Shown here piece after piece: positions 8,180 to 17,590 of a DNA stretch of 64,000 bases. The notes beneath the pieces are model-generated. The model was given only the letters and a program-made list of their open reading frames with translations. It ran no database searches and was not told where the DNA came from. The first letter of the stretch is position 1; the number at the start of each line of letters is the position of its first letter. This DNA comes from an uncultured Pirellula sp. (GTDB taxonomy: Bacteria; Planctomycetota; Planctomycetia; Pirellulales; Pirellulaceae): positions 1 through 64,000 of the forward strand of contig CAITIE010000038.1 in NCBI GenBank assembly GCA_903892355.1, written 5' to 3'. The translations under genes and the position numbers were made by a program.

Positions 8180-10506
8180 TACATCGTTCCCCAACATTCC
8201 GTGGTTTGCTAGGCCAAACGTCCCGTGGTTTGCTAGGCATCGTGTGGTTGTCGAGCGCAATGGCCGTATTCGCGCACGAGGGTCATGAACCATTGCCGAC
8301 CAAAGGTGCGACCGTTGATGCAAAGCGAGGCACGATCCAGTTGGCTGCCCTATCGCGAGATTTGCTGGACGTCCGAACGTCGGCGGTCAAGCAGATGCAG
8401 CATGTGCAGCGCAGTTTGGCATTCACCACGATTGAAGCTCCATGGAATCAAGAAGGTTGGGCTTCGCCGCGTCTTTCCGGGAGGTTGGTGAAGATCCACG
8501 TTCGATCGGGAGACAATGTCACTGCGGGCCAGGTTCTTGCGGAGCTCGAAAGTCGAGAACTGGAGGAGCTGTACTTCGACTATCAAGGAGCCTTGCGGCG
8601 GCTTGAAAACCAGCAGCGTGTACTGGAATTGTTGCAACCGTCGGTTCGAAGCGGCGCTGTTCCCGAGCTGAGAGTCTTCGAAGCAGAGAGTGGGATCAAG
8701 CAGGTTGAAAACGAGCTCTGGGTCCTGAAGTCGAAAGCTGTTGCATTGAATGCCTTGTGGAGCGATGCCGGCCAGAATAAGGAATCAACTTCCAATGCCG
8801 GGGCTGTGGCATCGCCGGTCAAGCCTCAGATTCTTCGAGTTTTAGCGCCGATTTCCGGGACGGTTCTCCAGCAGGATGCGGTCCTGGGTCAGTTTGTCGA
8901 TCCGAGCAATCATTTGTTCACGATCATCGATAACTCCAGCGTATGGGCAAGACTTCATCTGATGGAAAAAGATGTTGGACGCGTCGAAGTTCAAAGTCCT
9001 GCCAATGTCTTTTTGAACGGATTCCCCGGGCAAAGTTTCCCGACTCGCGTTGAGAAGATTTCGTACGGCATCGATTCGGTAACCCAGCAATTTTCGGCAT
9101 GGTGCCGTATTGAAAACAATGATCGCGAAGCCTATGTATTGCCAGGGATGAATGGGCAGTCGTACGTTGAGACTCGAGAATCGGCAGCGCGATTGAGCGT
9201 CCCGAGATCGGCGGTTTGGAGCGATGGCATCGCACATTATGTGTTTGTTGAGACGGCGGCGACAAAGCAAGGTTCCGAATACGAAAAGCGATTGGTATGG
9301 GTCGACGATCAACGGTTTGCATACTCGGCCAACAGCCATACCCACACGCTCGACGCGAACGAGAACCTCGAAGAGAGCGAGTACATCGAACTTGTAGCTG
9401 GAGGAATATTTTCCGGAGACCGTTTGGTGGTCCAAGGGGCGCATGAAATGTCGAGTCTCTTGAATCGCCAGGTTTTGGTTTTGAATGATGCATTGTCAGC
9501 GAATCTAGAGATCAAATACCAGAGAGTCGAAGAGCGAGCGATTGATCGCGTGGTGGATGTTGATGCGATCGTCGAATTGCCACCGATGCAGCGAACGCGT
9601 GTCGCAACGCAGATGCAAGGATCGGTAAGGAAAGTTCTAGTGGATCGAAGCGAGCAGGTCCGAGCCGGGCAAGCGTTGGCAGAAATTTCCAGCTTTGAGG
9701 CGGTGGCGCTGCAACTGGAATTCGTAAAGACCGTACTCGATTTGGAAATGCAGTCGAATACCTACCGTCGACTGGAGACGGCTGGAGGGACTATTTCTCC
9801 ACGCACCTTGCTCGAATTGAAGGCTAAGATCGAAAGTTTACAACTGCGGCAGGAGAGTTTATACCGACAATTGCAGTTGATCGGGTTCGAGGATGATGCT
9901 GTCCGCGCGATGATGATTGAACGCAGGATCTGGGATACGTTTCCACTCCGTTCGCCGATCGATGGTGTTGTGGTGGATTTTCTTGGGACACCAGGGCGGG
10001 TTGCCCGAGCAGGTGAGGATTTATTTCAAATCCATGATTTGCGAAATTTCTTGATCCAAGGCTACGTTGCCACGCGAGATGTTGCTTCGGTCCGGGTGGA
10101 GCAGAACGCTCGGATCCGCTTGAATGCTTACCCGGAAAAAGAATTCGAAGGGAAGGTCGTGGGGATAAGTCCATCGATCGACAACCGCTCTGGGATTCAA
10201 TCGGTTTGGTTAGCGATCCAAGGCGCCGAGGAGTTGGAGTTGCGCGACCGAATGCTCGGACGAGCCTCCATCATCATCGGAACGAGTGAGCCTCGGGCGG
10301 TATTGCCAAAGACGGCGATAGTTCATGATGGCCTTCGAAGCTTTGCGTTTGTTCGAAAACCTAATGGCGAGATCGAGAGACGCATTGTCGATATCGAACC
10401 GGGTGACGACCGTTTTGTTTATGTGATACGGGGTGTCGCGCCAGGTGACTCCGTTGCGGTTTCTCGCGTGTCCGCATTGCAAACCGCTTACGCGTCGGTG
10501 AGGTAG
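8176..10506 (+). CDS. RND efflux periplasmic adaptor with two complete adaptor modules in tandem
   Basis: At 776 residues this is about twice the usual CusB/CzcB length. After a signal peptide and a His motif (AHEGHE), module A has lipoyl half LVKIHVRSGDNVTAGQVLAE, a coiled-coil hairpin, second half LAPISGTVLQQDAVLGQFVD and a beta-barrel. Module B, from about residue 440, repeats the order with VRKVLVDRSEQVRAGQALAE, another hairpin, FPLRSPIDGVVVDFLG and a second barrel plus membrane-proximal domain. Its start overlaps the preceding lipoprotein gene by 4 bp, and the RND pump follows after 10 bp. A 24-bp period duplication in the signal region (8199-8238) gives RGLLG twice. Role: connects the pump to an outer-membrane channel, which is not encoded here. 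Confidence 0.9.
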   Translation: MIHRSPTFRGLLGQTSRGLLGIVWLSSAMAVFAHEGHEPLPTKGATVDAKRGTIQLAALSRDLLDVRTSAVKQMQHVQRSLAFTTIEAPWNQEGWASPRLSGRLVKIHVRSGDNVTAGQVLAELESRELEELYFDYQGALRRLENQQRVLELLQPSVRSGAVPELRVFEAESGIKQVENELWVLKSKAVALNALWSDAGQNKESTSNAGAVASPVKPQILRVLAPISGTVLQQDAVLGQFVDPSNHLFTIIDNSSVWARLHLMEKDVGRVEVQSPANVFLNGFPGQSFPTRVEKISYGIDSVTQQFSAWCRIENNDREAYVLPGMNGQSYVETRESAARLSVPRSAVWSDGIAHYVFVETAATKQGSEYEKRLVWVDDQRFAYSANSHTHTLDANENLEESEYIELVAGGIFSGDRLVVQGAHEMSSLLNRQVLVLNDALSANLEIKYQRVEERAIDRVVDVDAIVELPPMQRTRVATQMQGSVRKVLVDRSEQVRAGQALAEISSFEAVALQLEFVKTVLDLEMQSNTYRRLETAGGTISPRTLLELKAKIESLQLRQESLYRQLQLIGFEDDAVRAMMIERRIWDTFPLRSPIDGVVVDFLGTPGRVARAGEDLFQIHDLRNFLIQGYVATRDVASVRVEQNARIRLNAYPEKEFEGKVVGISPSIDNRSGIQSVWLAIQGAEELELRDRMLGRASIIIGTSEPRAVLPKTAIVHDGLRSFAFVRKPNGEIERRIVDIEPGDDRFVYVIRGVAPGDSVAVSRVSALQTAYASVR
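8199..8238 (+). repeat. Direct repeat, 16 bp at 24-bp period, inside the adaptor signal peptide
   Basis: The sequence ccgtggtttgctaggc occurs at 8199-8214 and again at 8223-8238. In frame it encodes RGLLG twice in the hydrophobic part of the signal peptide, so the duplication kept the frame. Confidence 0.85.
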
Positions 10507-10516
10507 GTCCAGTCAG

Positions 10517-13500
10517 ATGCTCAACAAGATAATCTATTTCTCGCTGCACAACCGGTGGCTCGTCGCGTTGGTTTCCATCGTTGCTGCCGTCTACGGCCTC
10601 AGTCTCTTGCGAACCGCAAGCGTGGATGTTTTTCCGGATTTGAATCGTCCGACCGTGACGATCATGACCGAGGCGCCGGGTTTGGCGCCGGAGGAAGTGG
10701 AGTCGCTGGTAACACGGCCCATCGAGTTGGTGATGAATGGAGCACTTGGAGTTCAGAGAGTTCGATCCTCCTCAGCGCTCGGTCTGTCGATTGTGTGGAT
10801 CGAGTTCGATTGGGGAACCGATGTCCTCGTCGATCGTCAGATCGTTGCTGAGAAACTGCAGTTAGCTCGAGCAAGGATCCCTTCGGCATTCAATCCGGTG
10901 ATGGCCCCGGTTTCCTCCATCATGGGTGAAATTCTATTGTTGGGATTGCGTTCGACGAAAGAGATCCGGGATGAGAGTGAAGCCCAAGCGGTAGCGATGG
11001 AGCTGCGAAGCCTCGGGGAGTTCACGTTGCGCAATCGATTGTTGGCGCTAAAAGGGATATCTCAAGTCACCGTGATGGGCGGGGTGCTAAAGCAGTACCA
11101 AGTCATCACGTCACCGCAGCGGTTGTTAGCTCACAATGTCACCTTGGAGCAATTGACAGAAGCTGCTGTGCAGACCAACGCGCTCGCCGGTGGTGGTGTG
11201 ATGCTTCGGAACCCTCGGGAATCGGTGATTCGGATCCAAGGCCAGTCATTGACTCTGGATCAGATTGGGTCAAGTCCAGTTCAATGGCGAGAGCCGGTGC
11301 CGATCCGTATTCGCGATGTCGCTGACGTTCGTTTTGGGGGCCCCATTCGGCGTGGAGATGGAGCGTCATGGCAGCGAGATGCCAACGCCCCCTCGGGTTC
11401 CGAACGCGAGCTCCAACGCGCTTCCTTTGTCGGGGGCAACGCGGTGATCTTAGCGATCCAAAAGCAGCCGAAAGCGGATACGATTTCATTGGATCGACAG
11501 ATCGCAGCTTTGCTCGAAGAAATGAAGCAGGAACTGCCCCCTGATGTCACCGTCGACATGAATATCTTTCGGCAATCGCGATTCATCAGTACGGCTGTCG
11601 ACAACGTGATGGAGTCGGTTCGCGACGGAGCGATATGGGTGGTTGTGGTCCTCTTTGTTCTCCTGGGAAGCTTCCGCAGTAGTGTCAGTTCCTTGGTTTC
11701 AATGCCGGTCAGTATCTTGTTGACCTTCATTGTTTTCCATTGGTTCGGGTTGGGCATCAACACCATGTCCCTCGGGGGTATCGCGGTTGCGATCGGTGAT
11801 TTAGTGGATGATTCGATTGTGGATATCGAGAATATCTATCGTCGATTGAGAGAGAATCACCAAAAGAGCGTCGCTGATCGGAAGCCCATTTGGGATGTCG
11901 TTTACCAAGCATCCTGCGAGGTGCGGAATTCGATCGTCTATGCGACAGCGATCGTGGTGTTGGTTATCTTCCCTCTATTCTTCCTATCGGGTCTCGAGGG
12001 GCGTTTGTTTGCACCGCTCGGATTGTCTTACTTGGTTGCTCTCTCATGTTCTCTTTTGGTTTCGTTGACCCTAACCCCGGTGTTGGGTTATTGGTTATTA
12101 CCTCATGGTAGGTTGATAGGTCAGAAAACCGAACCCATAGTGGCTCGATGGGCCAAATCCTTCGTGAAGCGGCTTCTCGAATGGACATTGCCACGGTCGA
12201 CCTATGTGCTGATTGCGGTGTCTATCGGCGTGGTGATCTCATGCGTGGCGATTTTGGGAATGGGTGGGGAGTTCCTGCCGACACTCAATGAGGGGACGCT
12301 TACCGTATCCTTGCGATTGGACCCGGGTACCTCGCTCGAAGAAAGCGTTCGGGTTGCGAGTCAGGTAGAGAAAACACTTTTCGAAATTCCGGAGGTGTTG
12401 TCGGTCGCTAGGCGAACGGGGAGAGCGGAGCTCGATGAGCATGCCGAAGGGGTCAATTCAAGCGAGATCGATGTCGGCTTAATCGAGCACAAGATCGCTA
12501 CGCCGGGTGCATTGGCGATGTTGCTGAGGCTCGTGCCGATCGCACATTTGTGGGGCTACGAATACCGAGGTAGACCTGTCGACGCAATCATCGAGGATGT
12601 GCGAGAACGCATCGCATATATCCCGGCAGCGGCCGTCAATGTGGGGCAACCGATTTCCCACCGTATCGACCACATGATGAGCGGCGTCCGTTCGCAAGTC
12701 GCGATCAAGGTGTTTGGGAGCGATCTTTTAGAATTGCAACGGGCCGGATTTGATATCCAGGAAGCCATGCGAAACATCGAAGGGGTGGTCGATTTGCAAG
12801 TAGAACCGCAGGTTGAAATCTCGCAGGTGCGCATGGTTGTGCGGCGCGAAGAAGCCTCTCGCCACGGGTTGGCACCTGGAGATATCGCGAAGTGGTTGGA
12901 AACAGCCTATCAAGGTCGCGTAGTTTCGCAGATCTTTGAGGAGGATCGTTATGCTTCGCTGGTCGTTTGGTACGACGAAAAATCGAGGCGAGATCCCTTC
13001 ACTGTGAATGAGACAGTGATCGAGACTCCGTCCGGGCGGCGATTGACACTGGGGCAATTGGTGGATGTCATCGATACGACCGGTCCGAATGTGCTGAACC
13101 GCGAAGACGGGAAACGACGGGTGATTGTTTCATGCAATGTGCAAGGAAGAGATCTCGCGCGAGTGGTTGGGGACATCGAAAACGCCATTCGGCCGATCCG
13201 CGCGAAACTCGCTGCGATGCGACAAGGTTATTTCATACGGCTGAGCGGGCAGTTCGAAGCCCAACAGGATGCGATGCGCCGCTTGATTTTCCTGAGTATC
13301 TTTTGCTGTGTCGCCGTTTTATTCTTGCTCCATCAAGCGGTTGGTTCTTGGTCCGCCGCCTTTCAAATCATGGTCAATATTCCACTTGCTGCCTTTGGAT
13401 CTGTGCTAATGCTCCTGATGGTGAACCATCCGAGTTGGGAATCATTGCAGAATGCAGCGTGGTACGAGTGGCCCGAGGTTTGGATTGGGTCCACGACGTT

Positions 13501-13870
13501 GTCCGTAGCGCATTTGGTAGGCTTTATCACGCTGATCGGGATTGTCAGTCGCAATGGTATCATGATGGTGTCCCACTACATCCATTTGATCGAGGTCGAA
13601 GGGTTGCCGTTCTCGAAGGAAACGATCATTCGGGGAAGTTTGGAAAGACTCACCCCGGTTCTCATGACTGCGATGACCAGCTTCATCGGATTGATGCCGC
13701 TCTTGTTTGGTGCTGGGGATACCGGCAAAGAGATCTTGCATCCGCTCGCGTTGGTAGTTTTTGGAGGGATGCTCTCGTCCACATTGCTGGATCAATTGGT
13801 GACCCCTGCCTTGTTTTATCGATTTGGAGCGAAACGATTCGAATCGAAAGAAGAATCAAGCGTCGTTTAG
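10517..13870 (+). CDS. CzcA/CusA-like RND efflux pump, inner-membrane subunit
   Basis: The 1117-residue product has the twelve-helix RND architecture with two large periplasmic loops. The N-terminus (MLNKIIYFSLHNRWLVALVS) is typical of heavy-metal efflux RND proteins. The fourth-helix motif that in CzcA reads DFG-xx-DG-x-V-xxx-EN appears as AIGDLVDDSIVDIEN, with the proton-relay acidic residues kept. The C-terminal half has SRNGIMMVSHYIHL and PLALVVFGGMLSSTLLDQLV. Together with the adaptor and the Cys/YHS proteins upstream it would export metal ions from periplasm or cytoplasm, driven by protons; the metal cannot be assigned. Its last 15 bp overlap the 3' end of the minus-strand metallophosphoesterase gene. 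Confidence 0.93.
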   Translation: MLNKIIYFSLHNRWLVALVSIVAAVYGLSLLRTASVDVFPDLNRPTVTIMTEAPGLAPEEVESLVTRPIELVMNGALGVQRVRSSSALGLSIVWIEFDWGTDVLVDRQIVAEKLQLARARIPSAFNPVMAPVSSIMGEILLLGLRSTKEIRDESEAQAVAMELRSLGEFTLRNRLLALKGISQVTVMGGVLKQYQVITSPQRLLAHNVTLEQLTEAAVQTNALAGGGVMLRNPRESVIRIQGQSLTLDQIGSSPVQWREPVPIRIRDVADVRFGGPIRRGDGASWQRDANAPSGSERELQRASFVGGNAVILAIQKQPKADTISLDRQIAALLEEMKQELPPDVTVDMNIFRQSRFISTAVDNVMESVRDGAIWVVVVLFVLLGSFRSSVSSLVSMPVSILLTFIVFHWFGLGINTMSLGGIAVAIGDLVDDSIVDIENIYRRLRENHQKSVADRKPIWDVVYQASCEVRNSIVYATAIVVLVIFPLFFLSGLEGRLFAPLGLSYLVALSCSLLVSLTLTPVLGYWLLPHGRLIGQKTEPIVARWAKSFVKRLLEWTLPRSTYVLIAVSIGVVISCVAILGMGGEFLPTLNEGTLTVSLRLDPGTSLEESVRVASQVEKTLFEIPEVLSVARRTGRAELDEHAEGVNSSEIDVGLIEHKIATPGALAMLLRLVPIAHLWGYEYRGRPVDAIIEDVRERIAYIPAAAVNVGQPISHRIDHMMSGVRSQVAIKVFGSDLLELQRAGFDIQEAMRNIEGVVDLQVEPQVEISQVRMVVRREEASRHGLAPGDIAKWLETAYQGRVVSQIFEEDRYASLVVWYDEKSRRDPFTVNETVIETPSGRRLTLGQLVDVIDTTGPNVLNREDGKRRVIVSCNVQGRDLARVVGDIENAIRPIRAKLAAMRQGYFIRLSGQFEAQQDAMRRLIFLSIFCCVAVLFLLHQAVGSWSAAFQIMVNIPLAAFGSVLMLLMVNHPSWESLQNAAWYEWPEVWIGSTTLSVAHLVGFITLIGIVSRNGIMMVSHYIHLIEVEGLPFSKETIIRGSLERLTPVLMTAMTSFIGLMPLLFGAGDTGKEILHPLALVVFGGMLSSTLLDQLVTPALFYRFGAKRFESKEESSVV

Positions 13871-14674
13871 CTTCCACTGCAGACGCTCAATGCGGTGGGC
13901 AAATCCTGTTTTGGGATCGACATCGAACCATGTTGCCGAGAGCCGAACATCGTCGGTTGCGACATGAAAGGTATTGGGGTCGAAGGTGAGAGTGGTGTTG
14001 AGAACAGGTTCGATTTCGCGGCCCAAGACGCTTCGATAGGGGCCCGTCATGCCGACATCGCATTGGAATGCCGTCCCCCCCGGTAGGATGTGCTCATCTG
14101 CGGTTGGGACGTGGGTATGCGTTCCGAGGACCGCGCTGACGCGGCCGTCGAGAAAGTAACCCATGGCTTGTTTGTCGCTGGTGGCTTCCGCATGCAAGTC
14201 CACCATTTTGATTCGGACGTCTTTGGGAAGTTCCTCAAGCACGCGTTCGACGGCTTCGAAGGGGCAGTTGACTGGCCGCATGAAGACCCGCCCCAGCACG
14301 CTGATCACTGCGACCGGGATCCCGGTCGCAGTCTTTACAATGCAATGATCCCTACCAGGTGCTTTGGCCGGAAAGTTAGCGGGTTTCACGATGTTCTTTT
14401 TCGTTTTAAGGACCGTCGCGATCTCCCGTTTTTTGTAGATGTGGTCCCCCAAGGTGATCGCATCGACTCCAGCAGCGACCAGCTGATCGTATTGCTTGAG
14501 CGTCAATCCTGCCCCATCGGCTGCATTCTCTGCATTGACGACGATCAGGTCACAACCCCCTCGACGAAGGTCGGAAATGCAGGAGCCCACGATGGTCATC
14601 CCCGGCTTTCCGACAATATCTCCGACCATGACGATGCGAACATGATCGGATTTTTTTTCTGGTAGCGAGCGCAT
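13856..14674 (-). CDS. YmdB-family metallophosphoesterase (TIGR00282 type)
   Basis: YmdB proteins are dinuclear-metal phosphodiesterases that hydrolyse cyclic nucleotides in Bacillus and relatives. The product (272 aa) shows the family landmarks: VMVGDIVGKPG near the N-terminus, VVNAENAADGAGLT, the ITLGDHIYKKREI stretch, DLHAEATSDKQAMG and the C-terminal metal site GTHTHVPTADE followed by MTGPYRSVLG. I start at ATG 14674; a TTG at 14714-14712 would add 13 unrelated residues. The usual neighbour rny (RNase Y) is not in the window. Its 3' end overlaps the RND pump gene tail to tail. Confidence 0.92.
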   Translation of the reverse strand: MRSLPEKKSDHVRIVMVGDIVGKPGMTIVGSCISDLRRGGCDLIVVNAENAADGAGLTLKQYDQLVAAGVDAITLGDHIYKKREIATVLKTKKNIVKPANFPAKAPGRDHCIVKTATGIPVAVISVLGRVFMRPVNCPFEAVERVLEELPKDVRIKMVDLHAEATSDKQAMGYFLDGRVSAVLGTHTHVPTADEHILPGGTAFQCDVGMTGPYRSVLGREIEPVLNTTLTFDPNTFHVATDDVRLSATWFDVDPKTGFAHRIERLQWKLNDA

Positions 14675-14809
14675 GAAGGATTGGGGGCTACGAGGTCTGT
14701 TCGCAAAAGTCAAAACGGTTGCCTAAAAATATATCGCGGGGAAAGTGTACCATGGGAGACAACCGGCCACGCTTCAAAGAATACTCCCAGTGTAATTGGG
14801 GTAGAATCC

Positions 14810-14863
14810 AGAGAAGATTCGCTTTTTCTGAGGATTCTCTCGCGAACCCCTCGTGGGTTTGCG
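14810..14863 (+). promoter_or_regulatory. Two adjacent hairpins in the glycosyltransferase leader
   Basis: An outer pair agagaa (14810-14815) with ttctct (14835-14840) is followed at once by a 9-bp stem cgcgaaccc (14841-14849) with gggtttgcg (14855-14863), one G-T wobble. A short T-run follows only 12 bases later, so it is not a canonical terminator. It lies in the gap between divergent genes, in the likely 5' leader of the glycosyltransferase. Function unknown. Confidence 0.3.
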
Positions 14864-14923
14864 ATAGCCAAGCCTGTTTTTGTGCATTCCTATTTTCGAC
14901 TTCGATAACGCTCGAACCTGACC

Positions 14924-16117
14924 ATGCCGAACCCTGAACAACAACGAGTCATGCTGTTCATGCACGGATTGCACGGCGGAGGATCGGAACGACAAATGAG
15001 CTACCTGGCGAGCGAGCTCGCCAAAACCCACCCAACGACCTTGGTCACCCTCGCGTATCCGCAATCCAACGATTACCCGATCGATGCTCGTGTGCAACGG
15101 ATCGGATTAGGTTTGACCAGTCAACGAGGTGGTTGGATTCGAGGCCTGTTCGCCAATCGAAGGCGCATCGTCGCCTTAAGACGCATTTGCCAGCGCATCG
15201 ATCCCGCTGTTTGCATCAGTTTTTGCGATACCAATAATGTGTTGGCAGGGATGGCCTTGGGGAAAATCAAACCGTTGATCCTGTGCGAGCGAAGCGACCC
15301 TCGGCGTCAAAAACTCAATCGAGCTTGGGAGTATCTACGCGATCGATCCTATCCGAGAGCGGCAGCGATCGTGTCCCAGACGAGTGGCGTTACCAACTAC
15401 TTTCGTGCGCGTTTTGGGAATCGCGTTTCCGGAGTTCGGATGGAAACGATTCCCTCGGCGATTGCTCCACCCGAGTCGATTGTTCCACCTGAGTCGATCG
15501 CTCCACCCACCGTGGGTATCAGGGATTCGCATTGGGACGAGGTGGCTGAGCGACGTCGAGCATCCGAAAGAAAGCGACTGCTGGTCGTCGGGCGATTGTC
15601 CCCGGAAAAACGGATCGATCGAGCGATCCAAGCGTGGGGAAGGATCGCTCCCAAGCATCCCGAGTGGGTTTTGCGCATCGTCGGGGACGGTTCCTCGCGC
15701 GAAGAATTGAGGGAACTCGTCAAGAAGCTCGAGGTCGATCGCCAAGTCGAGTTTGCTCTTTGGAGCAAGGACGTGTGGAGCGAATGCCAAGCCGCCCACG
15801 CGTACTGCTTACCGAGCGACTACGAAGGCTTTCCGCAATCGCTCATCGAGGCGATGCATTGCAGGTTGCCCACCGTTGCTTGGGACTGCGGCGAGGCAGT
15901 CCAAGAATTGATCGGTGGCGATGGAACGTGTGGGGTGGTTGTTCACGAGCCCGATTCGCTAGCGAATGCTTTGGATTCGATACTCAACGACGCAGCGTTA
16001 CGTGAGCGCATGGGACAAGCCGCTGGTACGATGGCATCGCGTTACCAGTGGAGTGCGATTGCTCCGAGATGGCTGGAGCTGATTCGTGATATTGCCGGTA
16101 CTCGCTCGACAGCGTAA
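14924..16117 (+). CDS. Glycosyltransferase family 4 (GT-B fold)
   Basis: The protein (397 aa) has the N-terminal GT-B glycine motif GLHGGGSERQMSYLASELA and the C-terminal donor-binding motif YEGFPQSLIEAMHCRLP with the two Glu seven residues apart, plus RLSPEKRIDRAIQAW. It should transfer a sugar from a nucleotide donor during capsule, lipopolysaccharide or exopolysaccharide synthesis at the cytoplasmic face. No other sugar genes flank it, so the acceptor is unknown. An internal duplication (15464-15508) yields APPESIVPPESIAPP in the linker between the two halves. Downstream is a convergent Nudix gene. Confidence 0.92.
   Translation: MPNPEQQRVMLFMHGLHGGGSERQMSYLASELAKTHPTTLVTLAYPQSNDYPIDARVQRIGLGLTSQRGGWIRGLFANRRRIVALRRICQRIDPAVCISFCDTNNVLAGMALGKIKPLILCERSDPRRQKLNRAWEYLRDRSYPRAAAIVSQTSGVTNYFRARFGNRVSGVRMETIPSAIAPPESIVPPESIAPPTVGIRDSHWDEVAERRRASERKRLLVVGRLSPEKRIDRAIQAWGRIAPKHPEWVLRIVGDGSSREELRELVKKLEVDRQVEFALWSKDVWSECQAAHAYCLPSDYEGFPQSLIEAMHCRLPTVAWDCGEAVQELIGGDGTCGVVVHEPDSLANALDSILNDAALRERMGQAAGTMASRYQWSAIAPRWLELIRDIAGTRSTA
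15464..15508 (+). repeat. 18-bp imperfect tandem repeat, 2.5 copies, in the glycosyltransferase linker
   Basis: Units start at 15464, 15482 and 15500 (the last partial) and encode APPESI, VPPESI and APP. The frame is kept and the repeat lies between the two Rossmann-like halves of the protein. Confidence 0.85.
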
Positions 16118-16171
16118 CTAGACCTGAATCAGTGGATCTACCTGGGTCGCATTGCAGCATTAGGGTTGAGA

Positions 16172-16753
16172 TCAAGCCAATCCGAGGATCGCTCGAGTCT
16201 CGGGTGCATTCGCAAGATAGGCAGCGATGCTTTGGAGCAACGGATCGATGGTTTGTGACTGGATCGAGTGAGGTGGGTTCCAGTTCCACCATTGATAGCC
16301 GAGATGTTCGGTGCATTGGATCTCGCCATCGTGCTTGAGGAATCCTAAATAAATCGTCAACTCTTTAAGGGATTGGGTTCCGTGCGAACTGCGTCGTGCC
16401 ACCCAATAACGATGGCTGTAGGCGAAAGAAGGATCGGTCCATAATTGGTTGGGATCGAGACCGGTTTCTTCTTTCAATTCGCGGAGGGCTGCTTGTTGTT
16501 TGGTTTCACCGGGATCCAAATGCCCTTTGGGAAGATCCCATCGTTCGGCATGCTTCATCAACAGGAATTGCAAGATGCCTTGCCTGCGGAAGATCAAGTA
16601 ACCGCTTGAGAACACGGTTGGTTCATCGCTCGAGCGAGTTGGTTCCGTAGAAGAACTGGTTTCTATGGCGGAAGAATCGAGTCGCTGCCCCGAAGTGGGC
16701 GTTCGTTCGGAATGGGGCTGTTGGTAGTCCCGTGGCATGCGATCCATCGTCAT
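16172..16753 (-). CDS. Nudix hydrolase (Ap4A/NDP-sugar hydrolase-like)
   Basis: The 193-residue protein contains a perfect Nudix box, GHLDPGETKQQAALRELKEE followed by TGL (G-x5-E-x7-RE-U-x-EE-x-G-U). The preceding FLLMKHAERWDLPKG is typical of the Ap4A hydrolase branch, which cleaves diadenosine polyphosphates. The N-terminal 45 residues are polar, Ser/Thr-rich and probably disordered. The start is uncertain: ATG 16753 is taken, with a TTG two codons upstream and another ATG further in. It converges with the glycosyltransferase gene. Substrate is not decided by sequence. Confidence 0.88.
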   Translation of the reverse strand: MTMDRMPRDYQQPHSERTPTSGQRLDSSAIETSSSTEPTRSSDEPTVFSSGYLIFRRQGILQFLLMKHAERWDLPKGHLDPGETKQQAALRELKEETGLDPNQLWTDPSFAYSHRYWVARRSSHGTQSLKELTIYLGFLKHDGEIQCTEHLGYQWWNWNPPHSIQSQTIDPLLQSIAAYLANAPETRAILGLA

Positions 16754-16988
16754 GGTCAAAATGGTGTTTGAAGGAGTGTCCGTAGTAATAATGCCTGCAG
16801 TAATACAGCAGGGATGTAGCGGAGCGGTATAAGGTACCAGAGAAGTAAGGAATCTTAACGAGGAATCGTCGTTTCCTGGCGGAGGTGTCGACCCAGTTCA
16901 AGGTACCATCGAGAGCCAGCGATGCAACCGGCAACCCACAGGAAGTCGATTGACAATTCTGTCACCTTCGATAGGCTTGCCACGAGGC

Positions 16989-16994
16989 TAGAAT
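16989..16994 (+). promoter_or_regulatory. Candidate -10 element for the cobalamin adenosyltransferase gene
   Basis: A TAGAAT hexamer preceded by gc lies 28 bp before the ATG at 17023; no good -35 is found at 16-18 bp. A small palindrome, tgacaattctgtca (16951-16964), sits upstream where a regulator could bind. Similar gctagaat strings occur before other genes here (for example 46059-46066), which hints at a real promoter element. Confidence 0.3.
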
Positions 16995-17022
16995 CCAGCA
17001 ATCGAGGAGACAGGTTCAACGC

Positions 17023-17580
17023 ATGAAAATCTATACAAAAACTGGTGATGCTGGAACAACGGGCCTTTTTGGTGGTCCGCGGGTATCCAAGGACGATGCC
17101 CGCATTTGTGCCTATGGTTCGATCGATGAGCTGAATGCGTTCATTGGAACAGCCCGGAGCACGGGCCTGTCGGACTTGCTCGATGGCATGCTGAGTAAAG
17201 TGCAGCATCAGCTTTTCGCCATCGGAGCGGAGTTAGCGACCCCTGAGCCTCAGGAGCATAATCTCAAGTGGGACGGGCAGCCTCACGTGGCACAGTTGGA
17301 AGTCTGGATCGACGAGATGGAAACGACGCTCACACCTTTGCGAAACTTTATTTTGCCCGGCGGTAGCCCTCACGCGGCACACCTGCACTTGGCGAGAACC
17401 GTCTGTAGGCGGGTCGAGCGGGAGATTGTCCGGTTAGGGCATGATCGCCGAGTGAGCGATGTTTCGCATATCGTTATCTATCTGAACCGACTTAGTGATA
17501 TGCTGTTTGTGATGGCGAGGTACGCCAATCATGTCCAAGGGGTCGCGGATGTTCCTTGGATTCCGCAGCGGACCAAGTAA
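17023..17580 (+). CDS. Cob(I)yrinic acid a,c-diamide adenosyltransferase, PduO type
   Basis: The 185-residue product transfers the adenosyl group of ATP to cob(I)alamin to make coenzyme B12. The N-terminal ATP-binding motif KIYTKTGDAGTTGLFGG and the YGSIDELNAFIG segment are diagnostic of PduO-type enzymes, and the C-terminal ARTVCRRVERE and IVIYLNRLSDMLFVMAR helices match the family core. The length is normal for a stand-alone enzyme. No B12-synthesis or B12-dependent mutase gene is adjacent, and I see no cobalamin riboswitch in the 260 bp upstream. Confidence 0.95.
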   Translation: MKIYTKTGDAGTTGLFGGPRVSKDDARICAYGSIDELNAFIGTARSTGLSDLLDGMLSKVQHQLFAIGAELATPEPQEHNLKWDGQPHVAQLEVWIDEMETTLTPLRNFILPGGSPHAAHLHLARTVCRRVEREIVRLGHDRRVSDVSHIVIYLNRLSDMLFVMARYANHVQGVADVPWIPQRTK

Positions 17581-17590
17581 CCGTTGGTTT

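Noticed and set aside
13856-13870. Overlap of RND pump and YmdB genes as a possible annotation error
   Set aside because: Both C-termini read well to their stops; a 15-bp tail-to-tail overlap is plausible and both frames are kept.
16760-17022. Possible cobalamin riboswitch before the adenosyltransferase
   Set aside because: I find no B12-box-like sequence or matching stems; only a small palindrome and a -10-like element.
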